Part shown: positions 37,383 to 45,975 of the stretch, one piece after another | Numbering within the stretch: the stretch's first letter is position 1 | How the letters are laid out: each line of letters starts with the position of its first letter | Assembly: GCF_002812205.1 (NCBI RefSeq) | Contig: NZ_NPEA01000004.1 | Coordinates: 62,001-126,000, forward strand | DNA: 64,000 nucleotides | Direction of reading: 5' to 3' | From: Leptospira neocaledonica | Lineage (GTDB): Bacteria > Spirochaetota > Leptospiria > Leptospirales > Leptospiraceae | Translations under genes and position numbers: made by a program | The notes under the pieces: model-generated | What the model was told of the DNA's origin: nothing | Databases searched by the model: none | Seen by the model: only the letters and a program-made list of their open reading frames with translations

Positions 37383-38042
37383 ATGTCAATAAGAACTAAC
37401 GTAATAAATCTTACAGAATTTCGCAATGCAAGGACAGGGCCTCCGAAGAGGTCAGAACCTGAATCGGGACTAATGCTCGGAAAGGGCTTAACAGACCAGA
37501 CTATGATTGATCTTATTAAGAAATTTTCTAATCCAGTATCAGAACGAGACTATAGAAATAGAGCATTGCTTAATTTAATGTATCTAACCGCCTTACGTGC
37601 GAAGGAAATAGTTTCCCTTAAGTTTTCCGATCTTTTCCTAGCTCCTTCTGGAGAAACACTAATCTCCTACACCAAGAAAGGCGGAAAATTGGCCTTTGCA
37701 GTTATAGCTGAGGAAACTCTATTCTTTATCCGTGAATATCATTCTACTTTCGAAGGTGACCATGCTTATTTCTTTCTCTCTCTTCCGCGAGGAAATCAAA
37801 AGGAACGATCTAATTTATCTACACGAGGACTTCAATTAATTGTTAATTCTTGGAATGTTAAAACATGTTCCAACAAATTAATTCATCCTCATAGCCTGAG
37901 ACATACGGCAGCTTCAAAGCTTATGGACCTCGCCGGATCAATCGCAGTACAAAAACTCTTAAATCACTCATCACCTAACACGAGTTCGTTGTTTTATACG
38001 AAACCCTACTTCAATGCTTCTAAGTTTATTAGCTGGGAATAA
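37383..38042 (+). CDS. Tyrosine recombinase, short form with full catalytic set
   Basis: 219 residues. Catalytic residues are readable in order: Arg72 (LRAKEI), Lys near 98-102 (TKKGGK), His170/Arg173 (HPHSLRHTAA), His195 (LLNHSSPNT) and Tyr205 (SLFYTKPY). The N-terminal core-binding domain is very short. The first 17 residues (NVINLTEFRNAR) resemble the N-terminus of the STAS-like protein across the operator. It is likely the integrase or resolvase of the mobile region. A small gene starts 7 bases after its stop. Confidence 0.85.
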   Translation: MSIRTNVINLTEFRNARTGPPKRSEPESGLMLGKGLTDQTMIDLIKKFSNPVSERDYRNRALLNLMYLTALRAKEIVSLKFSDLFLAPSGETLISYTKKGGKLAFAVIAEETLFFIREYHSTFEGDHAYFFLSLPRGNQKERSNLSTRGLQLIVNSWNVKTCSNKLIHPHSLRHTAASKLMDLAGSIAVQKLLNHSSPNTSSLFYTKPYFNASKFISWE

Positions 38043-38049
38043 AGAAAGA

Positions 38050-38439
38050 ATGACCTTACTCGATAAACTTGAAAATAGCTCGCTTCAAGAACTGATCGAA
38101 TCCGGAGAAATTGTTAGCCTTATGGTTCCTCCATATAGATACCGCGTAGAAGAATTCTATACCTGCCAGGTATACGTTTCTAAAACAGTTTGGTCCGAGT
38201 TGAATACGATATTCAGTAAATTTCGAGATAAGAAATCTCCTACGCGAATAGTATATAACCTAATGGCTGGTAGTGCAGGCCGAGTAGTTGATGAAGTAGA
38301 TGATGATATAGAAATATTCTTAGTCTATTTCAAAGGACTATTCCCTTCCCTAAATAGATACAGAGCCTTTAGGAAAATTTCATTACCGAAAGACTCGGAA
38401 GATCAATACTTACTAATCTTGAGCATGAACGAAGACTAA
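38050..38439 (+). CDS. Small protein of unknown function behind the recombinase
   Basis: About 129 residues from ATG 38050, chosen for the AAAGAAAG site before it; an in-frame ATG at 38014 lies inside the recombinase. The protein is mixed alpha/beta with a clear body (LMVPPYRYRVEEFYTCQVY, SAGRVVDEVDDDIEIFLVYF). No family recognised. Coupled position suggests a role with the recombinase or simple cassette carriage. Confidence 0.55.
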   Translation: MTLLDKLENSSLQELIESGEIVSLMVPPYRYRVEEFYTCQVYVSKTVWSELNTIFSKFRDKKSPTRIVYNLMAGSAGRVVDEVDDDIEIFLVYFKGLFPSLNRYRAFRKISLPKDSEDQYLLILSMNED

Positions 38440-38503
38440 ATTCTTTTTCTAATGATTTCCATTTTTTCCTTTTCGTATTTTACTGTTTTCGAATATTATT
38501 TTA

Positions 38504-38902
38504 GTGGCTAAAAAAATTAACGAAAAACACGAGTGGCTTCAAATCAATGAAGAAGGTTTAACTATCTTCAAAGATATTCTTAGCTCTTTAATTGCCTTCC
38601 ATGAAATGCTCCATGGTAAAATTCAGAGTTCAGAAGAAAACTGGATATTCAAGTTAAGAGTAGTCGAGTCCGATTCACCAGTAATAGCTATAAAAAGGTT
38701 CGGAGACTACGAATACTTAGTTTTCGCCAAAATAAAAGATAAGTATAATTCCTGGATCCACATTGATGGAATACAAATGGAAAGACTCGAATTAGAAAGG
38801 ACCGGAGTGCTAAATCATGATGTTTTCAATATCCTCAATATGACTGACATCTATACAAAACATTGCGATCCCTATGCTGGAGAGATTCCTGAAGATGTTT
38901 AA
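38504..38902 (+). CDS. Small protein of unknown function
   Basis: 132 residues from a GTG at 38504 (no ATG gives a comparable frame). It is acidic and soluble (HEWLQINEEGLTIFKDIL, HDVFNILNMTDIYTKH) with no membrane segment. It is 64 bases after the preceding gene in the same direction and is followed by the large inverted repeat at 38947. No function recognised. Confidence 0.5.
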   Translation: MAKKINEKHEWLQINEEGLTIFKDILSSLIAFHEMLHGKIQSSEENWIFKLRVVESDSPVIAIKRFGDYEYLVFAKIKDKYNSWIHIDGIQMERLELERTGVLNHDVFNILNMTDIYTKHCDPYAGEIPEDV

Positions 38903-38946
38903 ATCTACTCATAGAAACATAAGGGTATTGTAGGTTGGATCTATTA

Positions 38947-39032
38947 AAACTCTATAGGGGGAGTAGATGACTAGTATTTTTATTATAAAATTTAATCAAC
39001 ATCTACTCCCCCTTACGTCTTATAGAGGTTTT
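38947..39032. repeat. Large imperfect inverted repeat between convergent genes (GGGGGAGTAGATG arms)
   Basis: Inner arms GGGGGAGTAGATG (38957-38969) and CATCTACTCCCCC (39000-39012) pair over 13 bases. Outer arms AAAACTCTATA and TATAGAGGTTTT pair with one bulge, separated on the right by TTACGTCT. The loop is 30 bases and AT-rich. It lies between convergent ends (38902 and 39060) and shares its core with 7321-7375, so it is either a two-way terminator or a dispersed recombination or mobility element. Confidence 0.7.
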
Positions 39033-39059
39033 GGAAACTTAAAAATATAAGTTCTCTTA

Positions 39060-39416
39060 TTAGGAGTCATTTCTCTTCCTAAGCTTCTTAGTCATTCCAC
39101 ATCCTGGAACTCCCATACAAGCCCAAAAAGGACCATATTTCCCACTCCTAGCTTCCATTCTTAACTTACATTTGCAAATAGGTCCGAGTTTAATCTTCTG
39201 ACCTTTATCATTTGTCTTTCGTTTACCCCAGGGAATTTCTGATTCACTTGTTTTATCAATCAGATAGTATTTTGTGCTAGTAAGCTCATTTGTTTTATAA
39301 ACTGAAGTTCCGCATTTTTTACAAGGCACGTCTACAATCTGAAGTTGACGACTACCTGAATTATCTTTGCAGAGATCAAACTCCGCATGACAATATGGAC
39401 AAATTAAATTAGCCAT
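39060..39416 (-). CDS. Zinc-ribbon protein with topoisomerase-type C-terminal finger
   Basis: 118 residues. An N-terminal CPYCHAEFD and CKKCGTS pair forms one ribbon. The C-terminal part (CKCKLRMEARSGKYGPFWAC followed by PGCG) resembles the zinc fingers at the end of type IA topoisomerases, which contact single-stranded DNA. It is too short for a topoisomerase. Such stand-alone fingers are common in mobile elements. Function unknown. Confidence 0.65.
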   Translation of the reverse strand: MANLICPYCHAEFDLCKDNSGSRQLQIVDVPCKKCGTSVYKTNELTSTKYYLIDKTSESEIPWGKRKTNDKGQKIKLGPICKCKLRMEARSGKYGPFWACMGVPGCGMTKKLRKRNDS

Positions 39417-39571
39417 TTCTGATTTCCTCCTAATTTGTTTAATTAGTGGAAACAGTTCTGAAATGTTTCTAATAGAGTTGGAATAAATGAGCCAATGAGT
39501 TCCCTTCTTAATCTACATTCATTTCTTCTGAATTACTGAAATCTCCTACTAATTCCTTAGAGAAAAAATCT

Positions 39572-39940
39572 ATGGAATTCAAACATATTACACCTATTAA
39601 AGACTCTCCTAAAGAAGTCAGAGAACGACTCATCATTTCCAAAAAAGTAAAAGATGAAATCAAAAAAGCCAACGAGAAGAGTAAACCTCCGAAAGATCCT
39701 GAAACAATTTTACAAGATATAATTCGCGGAAGTAAAGAAGGTATTATAACAGAGCTTACTCAACGCATTAAGCTTTTCTTAGTTCGTTTTTCCCCTGTTC
39801 ACCTATTCCAAATACCTTTTCAAGTTTTCGTCGCCATATCTTCAACTGATGATTTTGGTCAGCAAGTTACATACATCCGAACTCTCGACGAAGACGACTT
39901 CAAACCAGAAACCATTTCAATACAGTCACAAGGAGAATAA
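39572..39940 (+). CDS. Small protein of unknown function upstream of the degenerate recombinase
   Basis: 122 residues, strongly basic in its first half (RERLIISKKVKDEIKKANEK, KPPKDPETILQD), then more hydrophobic (TQRIKLFLVRFSPVHLFQIP). It ends five bases before the next start. It has no recognised family. The preceding 155-base gap holds no gene. Confidence 0.5.
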   Translation: MEFKHITPIKDSPKEVRERLIISKKVKDEIKKANEKSKPPKDPETILQDIIRGSKEGIITELTQRIKLFLVRFSPVHLFQIPFQVFVAISSTDDFGQQVTYIRTLDEDDFKPETISIQSQGE

Positions 39941-39944
39941 ATCT

Positions 39945-40490
39945 ATGTCTATAAAATCTAATGTAATCTACTTATTATCCCTTTATCCTAAATCCGAACA
40001 AAAGGATCCAAACTTCTCATTAACTGAAAATAGACTTTCAGAAGAAACGCTTAAAAAACTGTATCAGGCTTTCTCTGAACCTACAACAGAGGAAGAGTAT
40101 AGAAATAGAGCCCTCTTTCTCGTTATGCAGGAGTTAGGTTTACTTGCTATGGAAATAGTTTCTCTAAGGCTCTCAGATGTCTCTAAAGAGCACTCAGAGC
40201 AGTCTTACATTTGTTATATGGGAAAATGCGGGAAACAGAAATCATCAGCCCTAAGCGAGACTTCTTTAAACGCTGTAAAAGAATATCACGAGAAGTTTAA
40301 AATCGAATCCGACTATTTCTTTGTAAGCCGTCCAAGAAAAAACCAAAAGGAGAGAAGAAATCTTACTACTAGAGGATTGCAATTGATTGTAAACTCTTGG
40401 AATGTTCGAACTCTTTCTGGAAAACTCATACACCCTCAAAGCTTGCGAAATACTGTAGGTCAAAGACTATTGACCGGGACCTACCCCTAA
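39945..40490 (+). pseudogene. Degenerate tyrosine recombinase paralogue, catalytic residues lost
   Basis: 181 residues from ATG 39945 behind AAGGAG. It aligns along its length with the recombinase at 37383 (EYRNRALFL, RKNQKERRNLTTRGLQLIVN, KLIHPQSLRNT). The first Arg is Leu (GLLAMEI), HPHSLRH has become HPQSLRN, and the protein ends before the region holding the final His and Tyr. It cannot be an active recombinase. A CCGGGA/TCCCGG hairpin (40474-40500) surrounds its stop. It may be a decayed copy or retain a DNA-binding role. Confidence 0.75.
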
Positions 40491-40547
40491 ATGATCCCGG
40501 CCAACAATCATTCTAATTCCTTATAAACATAATTGCATTTACTTACT

Positions 40548-41570
40548 TCAGTACCTTAGCTCAATGGAGAACTCAGGACCAACTAACTCTTTACCTAGCT
40601 TTTCAATTACATTTAGGTTGGAGTTGAAACTTTCTAAAGGATCCACTAACCCTCTAGTCAAGTATTTGATAAACATTTTCAGTTTCTGTAAGTTTTTTTC
40701 ATATTCCACAAACATTTCCACAGTATCCCGGTGACATCCAGGACGATGGCTTTCATAATTGTCAGGATATTTCATGGAGACTGCTCTTCTCCAAACAGAC
40801 CCCATCTCCTTTTCAATTATATCTAAGTTTTCTAATATCTTTAGAAGTGGATGCACAAAGCCTAAAGAGTTAAAGAACACTTTTGCATTTTTATTCATCA
40901 CTTTTTTAAGATTGTCTTCATTCAATGTCTCAAGAGAAATTTTACCAAGTGCGTCCTTAACACTTTGTGCATTTTCTAAAACTACATTAAACTCTACTTG
41001 GTATTTTTTTTGGGCCTTTTTTTTCCAATGAGTATCATCTTTTTCCCAGAAGTCTTCCATAATTCTACGGACTTTTCCACCATTGATCAAATCTTCTGTT
41101 TCTTCAAGCTTATAGAATGCTCCATTATAGTTTCCAATTAACCACAATTGTAATTGGAAAAGTTCGTTATCATCACCTTCAACATTGACAAGTTGTATTA
41201 GATGAAGCTTTTCAATTTCCATGTTTTCGAAGGTACGTATTGCACATCCCTTTTGGCCTGCGAGTTCCGAATCAAATTTCATTAGAAAATGATACTCATC
41301 ATCTAAACTATCTCCAGGAAGTGCAAGTCCACTAAACAATTGTGCCAGAGGATAAGTTAAATAAACTTTTCTACCACTGACTTGAACTTCAATTTTAGAA
41401 TGCTCAGGAATATCTTTGTCTTCAATAGATATTTTTTCCAGGCTAAGCTTCTCAACGTCTTCTATAGGAAACGAGAAAGTAATTTTCTCTATCCCAATGT
41501 TTACTCCACTTGGGCGTGAGAGACAGTAGCCTTCTACCAACCCCCAATCATTCGATTCAATAAGTTCCAT
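40548..41570 (-). CDS. Protein of unknown function
   Basis: 340 residues from ATG 41570, which has AAGGAGG eight bases upstream; the longer frame to 41606 is rejected. It is soluble, acidic, with a beta-rich first half (KIEVQVSGRKVYLTYPLAQL) and a long helical second half (SVKDALGKISLETLNEDNLK, GPEFSIELRY at the end). HRPGCHRDTVEMFVEYEKN is the most distinctive phrase. It is divergent from the replication gene. No family recognised. Confidence 0.6.
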   Translation of the reverse strand: MELIESNDWGLVEGYCLSRPSGVNIGIEKITFSFPIEDVEKLSLEKISIEDKDIPEHSKIEVQVSGRKVYLTYPLAQLFSGLALPGDSLDDEYHFLMKFDSELAGQKGCAIRTFENMEIEKLHLIQLVNVEGDDNELFQLQLWLIGNYNGAFYKLEETEDLINGGKVRRIMEDFWEKDDTHWKKKAQKKYQVEFNVVLENAQSVKDALGKISLETLNEDNLKKVMNKNAKVFFNSLGFVHPLLKILENLDIIEKEMGSVWRRAVSMKYPDNYESHRPGCHRDTVEMFVEYEKNLQKLKMFIKYLTRGLVDPLESFNSNLNVIEKLGKELVGPEFSIELRY

Positions 41571-41917
41571 TATAGGAACCTCCTTAAATTTTAGTACCCA
41601 GTTCAAACTCTGGATTTTCAGGATTTGCTCCTTTCAATTTCCAGTGCTCGAACTTGGGCCTGCTTAATTAGTAGAAAATTTTCCAGATTGTTTCCGGTTT
41701 CCGACCAGGGTCCAAAATACATTTTCAATTTATGGTTCTCCATTTATAGTTTTCACTTTTTTCAAACCCTGTTCAGGACCCCGTTTTCCTTCCGGATTCC
41801 TTTTCTTTATAGTTAGTAATAAATTTTAAAAGTTTTCAGAAGTTTCTTGAGTAAGTGTCCAAATCAAAACTCAGGAATTTGAAAAATTAGGTTTTTAAAA
41901 GGTTATGTTCCAATCGA

Positions 41918-42259
41918 GTCCGAGATTTGCCTTATTATATGGTCAGTGGGTGTCTGGGTTTTCCGAAAGGGTTTCAAGAGCAGGGAAAGGGAATGTCTGG
42001 CTGACCCTATATAATAAGAAAAAATTCGGACGCTATTCTATTTAATTAATTAGTTTTTCTGCCGTTTTTAGCAAGTTTAAAGGCATTATGTCCCGTGAGT
42101 AGCGACTCACTATAAAAAACTACTAATGGATTATCAACGCGTCAATTCCGGTTTCATAAGCTGGAATAGTTTTTAAGACATAAGTTGGAAGTCCTGAGTA
42201 GTTCAGTAATCCACCGAGTGAAATAAGACATAAGAGCGTTGAAATTTATTTAGGACGCT
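41918..42259. other. Structured gene-free region, candidate replication origin
   Basis: The 693 bases between 41571 and 42263 hold no gene. They contain a large imperfect inverted repeat: GTCCGA, 7 bases, CTTATTATATGGTCAG on the left (41918-41946), and CTGACCCTATATAATAAG, 7 bases, TCGGAC on the right (42001-42031). There is also a hairpin GTGAGT-AGCG-ACTCAC (42095-42110), a smaller CTGA...TCAG hairpin (42194-42206), and two copies of TAAGACATAAG (42174 and 42224). Directly downstream is a gene II-like replication protein. Hairpins and repeats next to a rolling-circle-type initiator fit an origin; this is inference. Confidence 0.5.
42235..42259 (+). promoter_or_regulatory. Hairpin around the ribosome site of the replication gene
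   Basis: AGCGT (42235-42239) pairs with ACGCT (42255-42259), extendable by wobble. The presumed ribosome site TTTAGGA lies at the loop/3'-arm edge, five bases before the ATG at 42264. Such a structure could limit initiator synthesis. No regulatory RNA is seen on the other strand. Confidence 0.4.
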
Positions 42260-42263
42260 TTTT

Positions 42264-43307
42264 ATGACCTTCACCTCAACATTAGACCCCTATTCCTACT
42301 TGGGAATTGATACCGTTCATTTGTTCACCCCTAACAACAATTTGTCTTTCGATTCAGATATCGTAAAGTTCCGAACCTATGTTAAAGATGGGAAGAATAT
42401 CGTAGAATACCGGACTAAATACATCAATATTAGGTTTAAAGAAATTACAGAAAGAAAAAGGGAGTATTGGTTCTATTTCTCCTTAGCTAAACTCTTTAGC
42501 GAAAGTAACCTCTACTCTGACTCTCCGTTGGGTCAGGAACATCTTCAAGAATTCCTTATCCAGAAGCTGGCTGATATAGGAATTACAATCAAAAACTGGA
42601 AGAAAGTTAAAATCGGTCGTCTGGATATATTCCAAAATGTAAAACTTTCCAGTAAGTATAGCGAATACATTCACCTATTGAAATTGCTGGATGTACCAAG
42701 AACAAGTATAGTATTAAAGAGTAATACAGTTTACCACGAAAACAAGTCTTGGGTTCTATGTGCATACGACAAACGTGAGCAATTAAAGCTGCCAGTCGGA
42801 GAAGACGAAATACTTAGGGTTGAATTAAGATTCCTGAAATCTCAAAAAATAAAGAATGTGTTTGGGACCAATCTTCTACTATCAGTATTTGATAAAATAG
42901 ATGATGTGTTTGTTAAGTATATACAACAAGCCTTTGGATTTCTTGGACAAATACAATGTATGTCTGATATTATCCCTCTAGATTGTCAAAAGATTCAAGA
43001 AGCTCTTACCTTGTATTATTCTAAGACTAAGAAGAACAAGTTCTTGCAGACGACAGAGGATACATTAAATGTCATGAATATTCCATTTACCTCACCTAAG
43101 AAAACGTCTTCCAAACGAAAGCCTATAGTCGTCGGAAACAAAGAGGCAGTGCGGAAAACAAAACAGCGCAGTGCAAAAAAAGAAAAGCTACTTAAGCAGA
43201 CTGGGGTATTGGCTTTAGATTTAATACAAGGCTATGGAGGGTTGGCTCAGGAACTAATAGAAGCTTTTTGGGATAAGAAAGTTAGGAAGTCAAATTTCCT
43301 TCTTTGA
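42264..43307 (+). CDS. Replication initiation protein of the phage gene II/X (Phage_CRI) type
   Basis: 347 residues. The order GRLDIFQNVKL, then TVYHENKSWVLCAYDKREQL, then ILRVELRFLKSQKIKN matches the filamentous-phage gene II / plasmid Rep family, which nicks one strand to start rolling-circle replication. The N-terminus (DTVHLFTP) fits too. The C-terminus is basic (KRKP, KTKQRSAKKEKLL). A structured region lies directly upstream. No phage coat genes are present, so this is a plasmid-like or integrated replicon rather than an obvious phage. Confidence 0.7.
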   Translation: MTFTSTLDPYSYLGIDTVHLFTPNNNLSFDSDIVKFRTYVKDGKNIVEYRTKYINIRFKEITERKREYWFYFSLAKLFSESNLYSDSPLGQEHLQEFLIQKLADIGITIKNWKKVKIGRLDIFQNVKLSSKYSEYIHLLKLLDVPRTSIVLKSNTVYHENKSWVLCAYDKREQLKLPVGEDEILRVELRFLKSQKIKNVFGTNLLLSVFDKIDDVFVKYIQQAFGFLGQIQCMSDIIPLDCQKIQEALTLYYSKTKKNKFLQTTEDTLNVMNIPFTSPKKTSSKRKPIVVGNKEAVRKTKQRSAKKEKLLKQTGVLALDLIQGYGGLAQELIEAFWDKKVRKSNFLL

Positions 43308-43312
43308 GAAAG

Positions 43313-43332
43313 CCCTTAATATAAATTAAGGC
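43313..43332. terminator. Stem-loop between convergent genes
   Basis: CCTTAAT and ATTAAGG pair perfectly over 7 bases with an ATAA loop, six bases after the replication gene's stop. The DUF932 gene ends at 43393 from the other side, so the element could serve both. No long T-run follows. Confidence 0.5.
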
Positions 43333-43392
43333 CTTAGTTAGATGTAGATAGGGGTAGTAAGGATTTATAGCCTGCTCTCCTATTCATATCTC

Positions 43393-44169
43393 CTAAATCG
43401 CCTTTGCCAACAACCAAAGATCGTTATTGAATGAGACTAGTCTATCTATGCTAGTTAGGCTCTTAATTTTCCTTTGTCCAACGGAAGGTATTATGTATCG
43501 ACCAAGTCCCTTAATAAAGGTCTCTTGTATGCGATTAAGTACCTTCCAAGAATCAAAACCTTGGTCCTCAGGCCTTCTTACTCTAAGAACTGATCTTTCG
43601 ATACTTTCCTGGTCTATGACAAAGTCGGCTCCGAATCGAAGACCTACTGCCTTCCTAACGAATAGCTTTACCTTATCCGGAGAAAGTTCTTTGGCTTTTA
43701 GAAACCTTATTTCTTCAATAAAATTATCAAATCCGTTCAATACTTGGTTAATCTTATTCTGAATCGGCTCTTGATTCTTTTTATAGTGACGAAAGACAGA
43801 GTGATCCCCTGCTCTTCCTATGTTTCGAACCATTAATTGGTTACTGCAAACAACTCGCATAAAGCCATAGAATAATTCGAGGGAGTTGGTTTGATCGTGA
43901 GAATTGCGAATTACTACATTTAGATTCCCTTCGTCTTCGATTCTATAGTCTTCGTGCTTTAGAATAACTAAGTGCTTTTGGAATCCTCTACGTGCATCAG
44001 TTCGCACATTCATTTCAGTAGCAGCCTGAACCTCCCATCCTTTGTCGAAAAAGTGTGAGAGGACATCAGAGGTATTTATTTGCATGTATCGTTCGCTTGG
44101 CTTGCCATAACTGGCATCCTTGAATACGGAAGGGACTCTTTCTTTTAACTCCTCAAGACTAATACTCAT
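43393..44169 (-). CDS. DUF932 / phage-plasmid-like protein
   Basis: 258 residues. The phrases EVQAATEMNVRTDARRGFQKH, NSHDQTNSLELFYGFMRVVC and NQLMVRNIGRAGDHSVFRHY match the DUF932 family, found on plasmids, phages and other mobile elements, of unknown biochemical role. RBS TTAGGAG precedes the ATG. A hairpin CTCCTA-GTTCT-TAGGAG covers that ribosome site, suggesting translational control. It is convergent with the replication gene, supporting a plasmid-like module. Confidence 0.8.
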   Translation of the reverse strand: MSISLEELKERVPSVFKDASYGKPSERYMQINTSDVLSHFFDKGWEVQAATEMNVRTDARRGFQKHLVILKHEDYRIEDEGNLNVVIRNSHDQTNSLELFYGFMRVVCSNQLMVRNIGRAGDHSVFRHYKKNQEPIQNKINQVLNGFDNFIEEIRFLKAKELSPDKVKLFVRKAVGLRFGADFVIDQESIERSVLRVRRPEDQGFDSWKVLNRIQETFIKGLGRYIIPSVGQRKIKSLTSIDRLVSFNNDLWLLAKAI

Positions 44170-44174
44170 TTGAA

Positions 44175-44191
44175 CTCCTAAGAACTAGGAG
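44175..44191 (-). promoter_or_regulatory. Hairpin covering the DUF932 ribosome-binding site
   Basis: In the minus-strand transcript CTCCTA and TAGGAG pair over six bases with a five-base loop. The second arm is the ribosome-binding sequence eight bases before the ATG at 44169, so folding would hide it. Confidence 0.45.
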
Positions 44192-44316
44192 CCTTCATTC
44201 CCTTCTAACGTTTAAAAAAAAGTTTTTTTTCTGTAAACATAAAATTAAAACCGCATTTTCATTGCTAATCAACATTTAGAATGTCAAATTAATAATATAT
44301 TAAGAAATCATTTATT

Positions 44317-45486
44317 ATGGACAATGAACTAATCGCAAATTTTAGAACCTTCCAGGTCATCGGCCCACCCCCAGCAAATACAAAATGCGTGATATGTAAA
44401 AACTCTTTCACGAGCAAGAACTCACCATCATCAGAGCACCTGTTTCCTGAAAGTATCGGAGGAACGATAACTATTGATAAGCTATATTGCAAAAAATGTA
44501 ATTCTAAGCTCGGCAATGAAGTGGATCGTGAATTATTTACTAATTTTCAATTTATATCTACTGTTCTGAACGTTAAAAGATCCACTAACAACCCATTACC
44601 GAATATGAAACTAAGGTCTCATAGTGGGAAAGAATTCGTTGTCAAACCCGGTGGGAGAATTGAATTGCATTCGTTAGTTGAAGATGAAATTCGAGATGGA
44701 AAAAGGAACTTAATCGTTCGGGCAAATACAGAAAAAGAGATTCTAAAAAAAGCTAAAGAAGTAAGTCAATCTTTGATGAATAAAGGGAAAACATTTAATA
44801 TTTCCGAGTTTAAAAAATTAGACTCAACCTTGGTATATGAGGAGGAACTTAATAATTTTCGACTTGATTTCACAACTGGCAAACACAGCACGCTTTTATC
44901 AATTCTAAAGACTGCCTTTAGCTATGCCTTAAGTCTAAATATACCTTTAGAATTCATGGATCATATTCCTATGATTCTAAGGCGTGAGATAAAGCAAGGC
45001 AGCATTGTTATTCCTTACATTTATCCACCATTAACGCCCGATCCAATAGTAAAAGAAGATGTAAGTCATTCTATATTACTCATTGGCCTACCTGAGGAAA
45101 AAATATTATTTGCCGTTATAGAACTCTTTTCCAGCTTTAAATACTTTGTCCTTCTCAGTTCGCGATATGCCGGAACAAAATCGTCAGCGTATATAAGTCA
45201 AAATAGTATAACTGGAAGAAAGAATGATGTGCCGGAATTTTCATTATTGCTCGAAAAATATATACGACCTGAACAATTTACGCTAGAGGATTTGACAAAG
45301 GCTTTCGGGAGAGAATTCGGCTCTTTAAGAAGAATAATCGATAGAATCTTATATTCTCAGCATATAGGAAAGACTATGGATTTCGATTTTGGTCCCTTCA
45401 AAAAAGGAAATTTAGTAACCGAGAATGAAGTTGATTCGTTTTTAAAGAATAGGCCAGAACTTCATTCATCTGTTGAATTTCTTTAG
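44317..45486 (+). CDS. HNH endonuclease-like protein with zinc Cys pairs
   Basis: 389 residues. Near the N-terminus CVICKNSF, SSEHLFPESIGG and CKKCNSKLGNEVDREL form a zinc-supported HNH domain (Cys pair, His, then Cys-x-x-Cys-Asn). The remaining 300 residues are a globular domain without recognised motifs (LDFTTGKHSTLLSILKTAFS, PEEKILFAVIELFSSFKYFV). HNH proteins of this layout occur widely as defence or mobile-element nucleases. It stands alone, 147 bases from its divergent neighbour. Confidence 0.75.
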   Translation: MDNELIANFRTFQVIGPPPANTKCVICKNSFTSKNSPSSEHLFPESIGGTITIDKLYCKKCNSKLGNEVDRELFTNFQFISTVLNVKRSTNNPLPNMKLRSHSGKEFVVKPGGRIELHSLVEDEIRDGKRNLIVRANTEKEILKKAKEVSQSLMNKGKTFNISEFKKLDSTLVYEEELNNFRLDFTTGKHSTLLSILKTAFSYALSLNIPLEFMDHIPMILRREIKQGSIVIPYIYPPLTPDPIVKEDVSHSILLIGLPEEKILFAVIELFSSFKYFVLLSSRYAGTKSSAYISQNSITGRKNDVPEFSLLLEKYIRPEQFTLEDLTKAFGREFGSLRRIIDRILYSQHIGKTMDFDFGPFKKGNLVTENEVDSFLKNRPELHSSVEFL

Positions 45487-45536
45487 CGGATAAATGAAGT
45501 AAGATTATGGCAAATGATAAGAAACATTCTAGCGAT

Positions 45537-45974
45537 TTATTCGGAAATGTTAAACTTAATATAAACAATAAGTAATTTTAAATATGCATACCAGGTATTT
45601 GCTATTTTATTTCCAATTCCGTAGAAACCGTATCCTCCAAACAATCCTGTCAAGAATCGCTTATAATTATTCGATTCAATTTTAAAAAACTCTTGTATAC
45701 ACCAATCCATACCCATTGGTATTAACATTATTAAAAATATCCAATATGAGATTGAAAAATGCCAACTCCAAATTATTGATATAATAAATGTGATTTGCCC
45801 AAAGTAAACCCCAGTACATCGAGCACAGACCGGAAAAGGATGACCTTTATAAGAGAAGGATCTCTCTTCCCACTGATGACAGAAATAGGGAAAGTAAGAA
45901 AGAGACTCTCGGAGTGAATCCATTTTCTTCAATAGAACTCTTTCGATATGAGACCAGAGACTTCGAAGATTCAT
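45537..45974 (-). CDS. DUF2085-like membrane protein
   Basis: 145 residues from ATG 45974, chosen because it begins directly after the upstream small ORF's stop and AAGAAGT precedes it. The motif CHQWEERSFSYKGHPFPVC followed by ARCTGVYFG is the DUF2085 signature (Cys-His and CxxC-type residues at a membrane face). Three membrane segments follow. It is likely translated together with the 51-residue ORF at 45976. Function of the family is unknown. Confidence 0.75.
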   Translation of the reverse strand: MNLRSLWSHIERVLLKKMDSLRESLSYFPYFCHQWEERSFSYKGHPFPVCARCTGVYFGQITFIISIIWSWHFSISYWIFLIMLIPMGMDWCIQEFFKIESNNYKRFLTGLFGGYGFYGIGNKIANTWYAYLKLLIVYIKFNISE

Positions 45975-45975
45975 T

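Noticed and set aside
38947..39032. Integron attC-like site near tyrosine recombinases
   Set aside because: The hairpin has two stems and an internal loop, but no GTTRRRY/RYYYAAC boxes are readable, and the recombinase lacks the integron-specific insertion as far as I can see.
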